From Perkinsus marinus ATCC 50983 (lineage: Eukaryota; Perkinsozoa; Perkinsida; Perkinsidae), in NCBI RefSeq assembly GCF_000006405.1, contig NW_003206658.1, positions 1,191,339 to 1,225,980 on the forward strand: 34,642 nucleotides of DNA, given 5' to 3'. Positions 23,601-30,931 of this stretch are shown here, piece by piece. The position numbers and the translations under genes were made by a program. The notes under the pieces are model-generated. The model searched no databases. It was not told the DNA's origin and was given only the letters and a program-made list of their open reading frames with translations. Position 1 is the first letter of the stretch; each line of letters begins with the position of its first letter.

Positions 23601-26403
23601 TGCAGGGTATTCGTAGTGCATCACAGCTGAGTGAGGCGTTGATTGAGCGATGGAAGGGAGATATGTCGAAAGCGCAGATGTTGAGGTATAAGGCCATGAA
23701 AAATTCGGGAAATTTTCGGTATTTCGTGAATATTTTTCTACCTGAATTTGTATGGTAATTTTACAGTTAGCTGAGCAGAGAGCGAACATATATTCGGGTA
23801 TGTTATTGGTGGAAAAATCGAATGGTGATAAGAAATGTCTGTTGGTTTTTTTTCATAACTGATGAGGCTCGCATTTTTGTGGTTGTTGATGGTGACACGC
23901 ATTTATTCCTTTTCCTGTTGGAATTTACTGATGATCAAAATTCGCTGATTTCGTTCAGTTCTGATTTGTATTCACTTTTTTTGGTGAATCGAAGAGGTTA
24001 TTACATCGGAGTTTCACGACCCGTTTTACGTGAAGTGGCGTAAAACTCGGTGAAAAACGCGATGATATTCGCGGTGGCATGCAGTAGTCGTGAAATATAT
24101 TTTTCACTAGTGTTTTTCATATCACTAGGGTGAAACTCTATTGTTAAAGATACAAAAAATATTTGCCCTGCTAGTGTTGTGAGAGAGAGCGCCAATCCTA
24201 TCTGCGATCTCATCAGTTATGCGGTGAGAATTTTTTTACCAAAATTTTCATATCGTCACCGACACAAGTGAGTATTTTCCCATGCAGATGTAAGTCTAAA
24301 ATTCTACATAAACTCCGTTGATGAGTAAAATGAATACTTTTGCTATTTTGTCAGGTCGGTTTGCCGAATGACTCCTATAAGATCCCTCACCAACATCACG
24401 TGTAGCCTCACTGAGCTCCTATCTCTGCCCCTATTACAGTAATCACATGTGTGAAAATCAAGTGTAGTGGTAGGAGCATTTGCAGATATCGCTACGCCTC
24501 GCCGATCGATTCGGTGGCTAGAGACCCTAGGACTGGGAGGCGGCTAGGGTGGTGGAGGCAACTGTCTGAATTTGCTACGTGTTTGACGGTAACTTTCCTC
24601 GGGTTTTATGTTCTTCTGTGGTTGAGAAATTTTTCGGGAAATTTTTCCCGGTTTTCCGATTTTTTCCCGCCTATGTTGAGTAGTAAGGATTTTTCCTCTC
24701 CTGTATGGAGTATGCAGGAAATATGCGAATGGTCTACTGAGCTCGTTGATGATGGAATTTTACGGAATATAAAACTACTATAATTGAGTTTCACCCGTGA
24801 TATGAAAGCCACTAGTGAAAAAAAATCACAAACGCATAGCGCGAATATAGAGCTTTTCGTAGAGTTCTACGCATATTCACGTGAAACGGGTGAAAATTTT
24901 AATGTGTGGGAAAATACGCACTTGGTCAACTTCATGTGTCCTCGAAAATTTGATGAAAATTTTGGGAAATTCTCGGTGGTTTCTATACACATATATGATT
25001 ACTGAGGAAACTCCTGAGCTCAGCCGAGGAAAGCGAGCGTATATTCCTCCAACACTGAAGCGAATAATTTCTATCAGGTTGAGTCCTTGACGTCTATCGA
25101 GAGAGCTGTGTCAACCACTCAGACTGTGCTGGAAACAGCATCGCAGTTGGTGGGGACCAGTGGGGTGTCTACTACTTCCTCCTCCTCTTCATCGTCGTCG
25201 TCGAGTCATACGGCGTTGGGATGGACAGCAGTGGAGTATGTTGATGAGAAAGGTAGGGAGCTCGGGAGTGCTCTATTGGTGCCAGTGTTCGTGCGAAGGT
25301 GGAAACGTTCGGCGAATGACGCGAGATGAATCGCACTATATCACGTGAAATGTTACATGTGTTTAGTGCGTTGTTCGCAAAGTGAAATACATTGTGAAAA
25401 TAGTGACACTGCAATATGAAAATTTTGGGAAATTTGTAGTGGTTTTTGTACATTTGTAGCCGATTCGAAAAAAGTGTAAATGAATGAGCTCAGCTGAGGA
25501 AAGTGAAGGTGTATTCCTTTCCTTTTCAGAGGCCAGCGGGGTGGACCGGTTGTCGTCATCTGTTGCGATTGAGGACGACTATGATGATGACGATGAGGAG
25601 GAGGAGTGGTTATCAGTTGAGCGTGGAGCGGTACGGGATAGGCTTTTCGCACCGAGTGACCGAGTGGAGCAACTTCAATTTGTGACTCAGCGATTGTCGA
25701 GAGAAATTCAGAACGCTGGAAGGGTGAGTTGGGGGAGGAGTGGTAAGGATGTGGAGCAGTTGGTTTAGGACGCCCTCATGGGTCCATTACAGGAGTATGC
25801 TCATGGTCGGGCTACAACGGAGAGTGTTGTTGTGTCAATGGCACGAGGTGGGACGTTTTAACACATTGGACGATTATGTGGTTTTTGACGTTTTTACCCA
25901 TCGGACGGTTATCAGATTTCGAGAGGAATTTGACGTGATGAAATATGTGTTTGGTATCCTCAGCTGAGCTCACTAGTAACATACGAATTCGGGTAGAGAA
26001 AGTAATAAGGAATTCCCTCAAAATCTCCACGTTATCATAGACGTTACTAGTTGATCATGTGTGGTATTATCCCACGCTGAAAATTTATGGATGAACGTTT
26101 CAAGTGAGAATGAAAACGTTGCTTCTTTCAAGTATCCTGTAATCCTGTCGATAGGGTTATGGACCATAACTTATGGTTGGTTTGCTGTGGCGGTTTTTCG
26201 TATCTTACATGTATCAACCTAAGATTCCTTCTTATGGTTGTTATTAGCGGAGCGAAGCGTGACATGTTTGTGTATTTTCAGGAGTGCCTCTTTGTATTCT
26301 ACGTCCAGCCGCAGGGGCAACTGAGGTGGTGTCGGCAGCGTTGAGGACGGCGACGAGCTCCCTTGATAAGGGCAAGTCGGAACGGGAACGCGAAAGGAAG
26401 TGA
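14633..26403 (+). CDS. ATG2: Autophagy-related lipid-transfer protein ATG2
   Basis: About 37 exons, roughly 1,900 residues. ATG2 is a rod-shaped bridge that moves phospholipid from the ER to the growing phagophore. N-terminal chorein exon (14633-14854): GYLYRYLLKRLFGSF...LDQLEVDLYQGQVKLENI. Later hallmarks: VPWKHVF (15452-15563); VEALTRLVQHILVNLEACLS (16356-16563); CADSL (21292-21449); LEVRVTASVIELKLFEGKDW (from 21877); LEISILPLRLTLDQDTVHW (22797-22934), the signature shared with human ATG2; VCIDYRCKRVNLKRL (from 23341); TPIRSLTNI (24355-24438); and VPLCILRPAAGATEVVSAAL before the stop (26282-26403). Other fixed exons: 15648-15701, 16609-16723, 16996-17124, 17453-17588, 17889-18017, 18089-18312, 18418-18577, 18889-18968, 19017-19428, 20101-20231, 20388-20564, 20658-20860, 20929-21091, 21500-21595, 21689-21834, 22203-22388, 22985-23089, 24486-24588, 25078-25252, 25530-25723, 25793-25847. 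Unresolved: the start codon and the joins near 15900, 16750, 19650, 22055 and 23590. Confidence 0.93.
14969..15082 (+). mobile_element. MITE with GAGTTTCAC-type inverted ends, copy A
   Basis: Lies in ATG2 intron 14855-15451 (597 nt). The left end AGTTTCACCACCCTAGTGAA is mirrored by GGATCGTGAAACTCC at the right. The interior, with TATTTCACGACTACTGC and CACCGCGAATATCATCGCG, is the reverse complement of copy B at 24009-24138, so the two copies are inserted in opposite directions. Confidence 0.85.
16178..16348 (-). mobile_element. Introner-family element filling ATG2 intron 16163-16355
   Basis: The 193-nt intron is almost all element, with about 15 nt on the 5' side and 8 nt on the 3' side. Relative to the gene it is inverted: GGGAATATGTGTTCACTTTC then CAGCTGCTGAGCTCAGGAG at the left, and ACACGTGCATGTTTTCCCAC at the right. 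The pyrimidine-rich end of the element runs straight into the 3' splice site (CTTTTTAG). The flanking exons are in matched phase (AG + T), so the intron is real. Confidence 0.9.
17140..17216 (-). pseudogene. Degenerate tRNA-Met-like relic in an ATG2 intron
   Basis: In intron 17125-17452, antisense to ATG2. The minus strand reads a D-arm-like GAGCGGGAGGCGGGG, an anticodon-like GTAGTCTCCATAACCTAC carrying CAT, and a T-arm AGGTCCCCGGATCGATCCCC. The anticodon stem and variable region have extra bases and the acceptor does not pair, so it is broken. An initiator/elongator Met origin is a guess from the CTCATAA-like loop. Confidence 0.5.
17281..17366 (-). pseudogene. tRNA-like gene or relic with Pol III terminator in an ATG2 intron
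   Basis: The minus strand starts TGACACC and ends GGTGTCA, a perfect 7-bp acceptor-like pair, followed at once by TTTTT (17276-17280), a Pol III stop. The T-arm and B box (GGTTCGATTCT) are good and a CTGCG/CGCGG stem could be an anticodon stem around a 19-nt loop. However, the D-arm position is taken by a 9-bp hairpin (TTTTCTGGA/TCCAGAAAA), so no canonical cloverleaf forms. It is either a relic or an unusual tRNA-shaped small RNA. Confidence 0.5.
17746..17765. repeat. 20-bp perfect palindrome, copy 1
   Basis: AATCGATCACGTGATCGATT is its own reverse complement. It lies in ATG2 intron 17589-17888. Two more copies occur at 23102-23123 and 23298-23319, also in an ATG2 intron. Confidence 0.9.
18700..18771 (-). 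tRNA. tRNA-Cys (GCA), antisense in an ATG2 intron
   Basis: Full cloverleaf on the minus strand: acceptor GGGTGTG/CGCGCCC, D-arm AGCTCAGTGGTAGAGC, anticodon stem GCTGA/TCAGC with loop CTGCAGA (anticodon GCA), T-arm loop TTCAAAT, discriminator U. No tRNA intron. It sits wholly inside ATG2 intron 18578-18888, in the opposite direction, so Pol III and Pol II transcription converge here. Confidence 0.95.
20575..20645 (+). pseudogene. Degenerate tRNA-Pro (AGG) that makes up an ATG2 intron
   Basis: Reads like tRNA-Pro: A-box region TGGTGTAGTGGTATAATTC, anticodon arm CGCGT-TTAGGAT-GCGTG with AGG in the anticodon place, and T-arm GGGTTCAATTC. The acceptor stem (GGAATTG with TCGAGCC) has several mismatches and the T-stem has one, so it is probably not functional. 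The host intron is 20565-20657 (93 nt), so only about 10 nt precede it and 12 nt follow. The T-run after it (TTTTTTG, a Pol III stop) is also the pyrimidine tract of the 3' splice site TTTTTTGTTCAG. Confidence 0.7.
22405..22525 (+). repeat. Degenerate AT-rich tandem repeat in an ATG2 intron
   Basis: About three units of 32-35 bp built on GTGAATTT-x-GGGAATTT-x-TGAGAT-x-AGGGG sit at the left of intron 22389-22796 (408 nt). The direct repeat ATGTCACTTT occurs at about 22529 and 22779 and brackets the rest of the intron, as an old insertion might. The cause is not established. Confidence 0.55.
23102..23123. repeat. Palindrome, copy 2, left flank of an introner
   Basis: The same AATCGATCACGTGATCGATT core extended by one A/T pair each side. 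It is preceded by GTATTGGT, forming a roughly 30-bp direct repeat with the copy at 23298-23319. Both are in ATG2 intron 23090-23340. Confidence 0.9.
23131..23270 (-). mobile_element. Introner-family element in ATG2 intron 23090-23340
   Basis: Inverted copy: CCTCACTTGAGCTCAGAAGC at left, GAGAATTTCCCGAAATTTTC inside, ACGCGTAGTTGACGATGTGC and CTGACCACAC at right. It is bracketed by two near-identical direct repeats of about 30 bp that contain the 22-bp palindrome. Confidence 0.8.
23298..23319. repeat. Palindrome, copy 3, right flank of an introner
   Basis: Identical 22-bp palindrome to copy 2, again preceded by GTATTGG, with one change (T to C) between them. It is followed within about 20 nt by the 3' splice site at 23340. 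Confidence 0.9.
23699..23812 (+). mobile_element. Introner-family element, left-truncated or diverged
   Basis: In ATG2 intron 23686-24354 (669 nt). AAATTTTCGGTATTTCGTG and CTACCTGAATTTGTATGGTA match the middle of the family, and TAGCTGAGCAGAGAGCGAAC then ATATATTCGGGTATGTTATTGG match the right end. The left third is missing or unrecognisable. Confidence 0.65.
24009..24138 (-). mobile_element. MITE with GAGTTTCAC-type inverted ends, copy B
   Basis: In ATG2 intron 23686-24354. Left end GAGTTTCACGACCCG, right end CACTAGGGTGAAACTC. The interior contains GATATTCGCGGTGGCATGCA, the reverse complement of the corresponding part of copy A. Confidence 0.85.
24228..24290 (-). mobile_element. Partial introner-family element
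   Basis: Only one end of the family remains (CCAAAATTTTCATATCGTCA then CCGACACAAGTGAGTATTTTCCCA). It lies in ATG2 intron 23686-24354, which thus holds two introner pieces and one MITE. Confidence 0.5.
24786..24896 (+). mobile_element. MITE with GAGTTTCAC-type inverted ends, copy C
   Basis: In ATG2 intron 24589-25077 (489 nt). It starts GAGTTTCACCCGTGATATG and ends CACGTGAAACGGGTGAAAA. The interior is more diverged but keeps the ACTAGTGAAA and TTCTACGC...TTCACGTGAAAC blocks. It lies just left of an introner copy. Confidence 0.75.
24905..25056 (+). mobile_element. Introner-family element, near-complete copy
   Basis: In ATG2 intron 24589-25077. Left end GGGAAAATACGCACTTGGTC, middle TTTTGGGAAATTCTCGGTGG, right end CTCCTGAGCTCAGCCGAGGA then GCGTATATTCCTCCAACACTG. 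It ends 20 nt before the 3' splice site. With the copy at 11613-11789 it is the best preserved member. Confidence 0.9.
25355..25529 (+). mobile_element. Introner-family element supplying a 3' splice site
   Basis: In ATG2 intron 25253-25529 (277 nt). AAATTTTGGGAAATTTGTAG, then a spacer, then TGAGCTCAGCTGAGGAAAGT. The terminal TATTCCTCC of the family appears here as TATTCCTTTCCTTTTCAG, which is the 3' splice site used by exon 25530-25723. Confidence 0.8.
25948..26082 (-). mobile_element. Introner-family element in the last ATG2 intron
   Basis: In intron 25848-26281 (434 nt), inverted. TATCCTCAGCTGAGCTCACT, CATACGAATTCGGGTAGAGA and TTCCCTCAAAATCTCCACG are shared with other copies, and TAGTTGATCATGTGTGGTAT followed by TATCCCACGC marks the right end. 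Confidence 0.85.
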
Positions 26404-26887
26404 GCGGGCATCAATTTTTATGGGGGAAGTTTTATGCAGGACGGATGATCACGTACAGTGCGCGCCGTCCGTGTTGCGCACGTCGTTGGTTGAATTCAAC
26501 TTCTGAACTTTCAAGTGAACCATTGATTTTATTATTGGTATTTTATTTATTTTATGGGTAAAATGTTAACAAAATGGGTGAAAAATTCATCTTGTCGATG
26601 AAAAATAGACTTGACCTGATACATGTGCAAAGGTAACTTCTTCCTAAAAGGCTTTTGCGAAAATTTGCAATATGAGGCTCTTCCATGTGGGCATATTGCA
26701 TAAAACCTGTTGTTTTTGAAGAAAAAAATTCCATTGCATTTTTTTGCACTTGATCGGCTCTGGTGTAGAACCTGTGTAGTTGACGACAGGGCTAGGCTTG
26801 TGAGGGGGGAGGGGTTAGAATATTGTATTTCCGTGGTGATTGATGCAATACTGAAGAGGAGGGGGGAAGCGAGCTTTAGAAATCAGT

Positions 26888-27038
26888 GTTGGAATATATG
26901 GCCGGTGTCCTCAGGAGTTTATGCATCAACTAGGGTGGGAGTGTTCGGAAACCAATAAGAATTTCCCCGAATATTTTTCACATTCTCAGCGACAATTATA
27001 TGTAGCGCATATTTTGCCCTCACACACTGGCAGCTGCA
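26888..27038 (-). mobile_element. Introner-family element outside a known gene, first of a pair
   Basis: TTGGAATATATGGCCGGTGT then CCTCAGGAGTTTATGCATCA at left; GTGTTCGGAAACCAATAAGA and TTTCCCCGAATATTTTTCAC inside; AGCGCATATTTTGCCCTCACACA at right. It is downstream of the ATG2 stop and not in a recognised intron. Confidence 0.75.
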
Positions 27039-27055
27039 ACGTGAGAATATATGTC

Positions 27056-27172
27056 AATACTCTTGAGCTGAGTTGGTTCGCTGAGAAACTAGGAACAGAT
27101 TCCCAGAAATTGATAAGAATTCTCACATTCACCAACACATTTAGTTGACCATGTGCATATTTTCTCACACCA
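27056..27172 (-). mobile_element. Introner-family element outside a known gene, second of a pair
   Basis: Starts within 20 nt of the previous copy and has the same orientation. CTTGAGCTGAGTTGGTTCGC, TTCTCACATTCACCAACACA and TTAGTTGACCATGTGCATAT match the family; the centre is shortened. Confidence 0.75.
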
Positions 27173-28350
27173 ATGACAAGGACTGCGGTTTAGTGTAGAG
27201 GGGGGCGATGTGAAGTTGCCGCTCAGAAAGTGTGAATTACTTTTATCATTGTTATCATACCACACCTCAGGTTCAAAGGTCCGGGGGTGTTATAAGCCCT
27301 TTTACGTTTTGTGTGTAATATATGTAGCAAGATTGTTGTTGTTGCCAATTCTGAAGGCCCCCCCCATGGGGGTTCATCTTTGCATCATTTGCAAGGCATT
27401 CACGAACAGTAATATCAATTTTTTCAACCCTTTTTGTTCGTTTTATATCATCTTTTTGAGAGAAGACAGTGGAGTTGAGTTCGGGGCTACAAAGGTTGGA
27501 AGTTTCGACGATTATGTATGTGGGTGAATTTTTCCGACTTCTCGTTTTAGTGGGAGGGGTTTGTTTGTTAGCTTGCTTGGTCGTTAGGGATATATAGCCC
27601 GATGAGAGGAGATGTCTGACAAGGTAAAGTCTCTGAGGTCCGAGGGCTTCCTCGAGATATGAGCTTGCGTTTTATGTTGAGAACCGTCTTGTGTGAGGCT
27701 AACATGGGGGGGGGTTTCCTCTAAGAATAGCTCAGAAGGGTAGGGGATAGTTCTACAGGGTGGTCGCTAATATTGTGGAAGAGTTATGAGTGTCTATTGC
27801 TTGGTCCCCCTGTCCCGAGCGGTATGGAAGTAGATGGGGGTGTCCGAGGTTGAGCATGCCGCCAGTGTCATGGGCAAGGACTTGTGGCATTGTATCGTAC
27901 TTGACGACACTCTACTGAGGGCCAGTCGCAAGCCTACGGTGTATGGCTGATCTGAGCCAACTGCACGGAGGAGTCTCTTGCTGTTATTAGAGGCTACTCG
28001 GGGGGCATGTATGGAGTCCTCGCTGTTGCTATTATGGAGTGCCCGGGATCCTCTAAAAGCTAGTGTGTTGCTGTTCACAAGGAGCAATTATTTCCTACTC
28101 GATCATACCTCTTTCTACTGAGGGCACCTCGGGACGCTGGCCTTCCTATTGCGCCACGGGGAAGGGTTGGTGGTGAGAGGATCAGGTGTGTGCATGCGTG
28201 CAAGGCGTGTTGGGCCGTTTGTGTGAGGCCCTTGGTCGTCATCAGCTGCACCCCCTCTGTTTCATAAACTCCTCATCGTCCCCCCAAACACCAAAAGCTC
28301 CCGACTGGTGCTTACAGCTGTGCTGGATGGGTAGTGTCGTCAACTTCAGT

Positions 28351-28555
28351 TTTGTGCATGCGTGCAAATGCTATGTAACGCATGCGTGTCGGCTGCGTCA
28401 AGGGATGTCGTTACGGAATATATGTGTGGTTAGCTATGTGAACTGCCAAGGTATGATGATTTGAATACCCTTGAATGGTGTATGCCATCTCCTTCACACG
28501 AGGTGCGCTGTCTGCGATCAGCCATGCGTTTTAAACATTTGCACGCATGCACAAA
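28351..28555. mobile_element. 205-bp unit with 20-bp perfect inverted ends
   Basis: TTTGTGCATGCGTGCAAATG at 28351-28370 is the exact reverse complement of 28536-28555. A third, partial copy of the motif (TGTGTGCATGCGTGCAAGG) lies at 28187-28205. The size and perfect ends suggest a MITE-like element. No transposase is encoded. Confidence 0.55.
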
Positions 28556-28660
28556 GATTCTCGTGCGCCGCTGGTTTCCTTGGTGATGGACGGTCCTGGG
28601 TAGTTTGGTGATAGTCGATGATGCTTTTCCAGGCTTTCTTAACTCTTTCTAATCTGTTTA

Positions 28661-30255
28661 ATGTCATCAGTTGGCGGCTCAGTCGAGGGTGTGTACCAAC
28701 ATCAGGAAGATCCCGTAGGGGAAAGGGAAGCGAGCGGAGCCCCGCCGTCCTTTGTGGTGCCCCCGAGAAGAGCCACTGTGGCAATTACTACCGCTCCTAT
28801 ACGTCCCGATAGCGCCGACTCGGAGACCTTATCGGAAGGCGATGATGACAGGATGCGGTTGAGGTCAAATCGTCGTCCAAGTGCTCCTGCCTCTAGGATG
28901 GGTGAAGGTGGCGGTGGTGGAATGTTGATGCCGACGAGGCGTTCCACAGTAGCTGCCACCAGCAGTAGTAGCTTCCAATCCCCTAGAGGCAGGGCCAGGG
29001 CTACTTCGGGTGCCAGCGGTTCCTCCTATCCCCCAACAGACTACAACGATCCACAGCTTGCCACACGGACACTCATGGTGTATCGCTTCCCTAGGGAGGC
29101 TCAGGAGGTTGATCTAGGTAGGCCCTACCAGCCGTCGTCGTAGTCGATTCTATCGTTGTTGATGTTGTTAGCGTGTCGTTTCGGGGCTTTCGGCCCTATT
29201 GAACACGTGAAGGTTGTGTATGATCCAGTGACGCACCTCCCGCGCTGTTACGGCTTTGTCCGCTTCTGTTATCGGGAGAGTTGCATTTCGGCATTGAGGG
29301 CCTGTGAGGAGGGCAAAATAATGATGGATGACCCTTTTGGGAGAACATGTATTACTATATGTGGCCTTACCACATTTTCTCCGCATCCTCTTTGATTAGG
29401 GCACTTCGAAGCGAAGTGGGCACGTAATGCTCGTGCAGCTGGTGAGATCGATAGGAGTGGTACCGAGAAGGAACCTCAGCCGCCTCTACCTGTGCCCATT
29501 AGGGGCCATAGTGGAGATTCTTCTATCGACGAGTAAGTCGTTCGTAGTCATCAATATTAACAACACTCTCTCATAAAGGAGTCGCGGGGGGTCACTACTG
29601 CCGAGTCCAGCGAAGGATGGTAACGGCAAGTCTAGCTCTGATGAGTCCACGCACAGGCCGACGGCCCCCCAGTCAGAGGGGCCTTCTAGTGGGGCGACTC
29701 CGGGGCCGCCGGATCCCTTCGCAGCCCTTAGTGATGCTGACTTGGCCCTCATCAATGCTGCCGTAGGATAGTGTAGTGAGGTAGAGCGTAGTGTGTTGGT
29801 TTTACAGGCGTCTCCTGTGGTCACTGGGATGGTGCCGGAGGTCCATGGTTCGAATCTCGGCGACGACAACTCTGTACAAGCTCTTTCCGCCAAGGCTCTC
29901 GAAGAAGCGGAGAACCTAGCGACCTCCACTGCAGCGGCAGCGGCGGCAGCGGCAGCCATCGGGCAGGGTGGTACCACACAGGCGGAGTTGGCTAGACTCA
30001 TCGAGACCGTATTCAGGGTAAGTTGTATATTCCTTTGGGAGTGGCTCATATAGTGGTGTGTGGCAGGCCGTGCGTAGTAGTGCTTTGACGCATCTTACTG
30101 GTGGTGTACTCGGACACTCAGGAGGAACTCCTCCATCACATAACGCTACAGTGATGCATGACTTCCTATCCTCTATGGTGATGGAGGAGGATGATACTCC
30201 TACTGCTGGTGGACCAGCTTCGGCCAGAGGGGCGACCAACAACAGCACTAGATAG
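28661..30255 (+). CDS. Single-RRM RNA-binding protein
   Basis: Six exons: 28661-29117, 29172-29348, 29400-29532, 29579-29762, 29808-30017 and 30067-30255, with all phases matching, give 449 residues. Introns are 45-54 nt. A long disordered Ser/Arg/Gly-rich N-terminus precedes one RRM at about residues 137-213: RNP2 is TLMVYRFP and RNP1 is CYGFVRF, the domain being split by the first intron (FGAFGPIEHVKVV begins exon 2). The C-terminal half is low-complexity, with Ala runs (AAAAAAAAAA) and Ser/Thr/Gly-rich stretches. This is the layout of an mRNA-binding regulator, but the exact family and RNA target are not recognisable. The ATG at 28661 overlaps a possible 3' splice site (CATCAG), so an upstream exon is possible. 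Confidence 0.88.
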
Positions 30256-30931
30256 TTTGCTGTTGCCCGCCGTGTTATGCTGTCCTCTATGGACGTATGT
30301 TATCATTTCTTATAGAACCATCATCATGATAATAATGTCTTGTAGAGAATCCGAACTCACTTGCGCTCACCTTCGTTTCTATACCAGACGTGTCTCTCCC
30401 CTTTTGACGAAGTAGTAGTAATGACCGTCTGAGTGGTTATAAAGTTGATGATGGTCACCATCCCCTCGATGTTGGCCTCGAGCGCTCCCGTTGAAGACTA
30501 CGGCTGCGAATATGTTGGTCGCATGAGCCTTATGGCAATATTGTTCGGTGAATCATTCTTCGACCATGTGGTGGTATTGGTCTCATCAATCAATTTCCTG
30601 GTTACTGCCTGGTCGGCTGTCTCCTTCATCCTCGTTTTATGCTTCTTTCATTCGCGGATGTCTTGTGTTTCAATAGTCACATCACCATCACGTTAATAAT
30701 AAGGCATTCATTCATCTATAAAAAAAGCACATAAGTGGCGTAGACTAGACTAGAAATTTCCAGCAGAGAAACATCCTGGCAGGACAGGTCCAGGCGAAAA
30801 AAGGAGATATTATGTAGATGAACACAACAACCAAGTAATCGTGGACAAAACCATTCAGAAAAATGTGTGAACATTACCCACAGAAAAGGGTGATGTTGTT
30901 GGTAGGGGAAGGAGATAGAGAGGATATAAAA
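30256..30931. other. Convergent 3' region of the RRM and phosphatase genes
   Basis: Both neighbours end here. It should hold their 3' UTRs. No tRNA, repeat copy or convincing exon was seen. Confidence 0.5.

Larger units (their letters stand above)
26404..28660. other. ATG2 to RRM-gene spacer, repeats only
   Basis: About 2.2 kb with no resolvable exon. It holds two introner copies in a row (26888-27172) and a 205-bp unit with perfect inverted ends (28351-28555). The region 27200-28180 has several G-rich and C-rich runs and no recognisable content. An upstream non-coding or short first exon of the RRM gene may lie at its right end. Confidence 0.5.

Noticed and set aside
26404-28660. Expected coding gene between ATG2 and the RRM gene
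   Set aside because: No frame with protein-like composition and matching splice sites could be assembled; G-runs and repeats dominate.
29835-29867. tRNA T-arm-like GGTTCGAATCTCGG in the RRM gene
   Set aside because: It lies within a coding exon with matched phases and has no cloverleaf around it; a chance B-box match.
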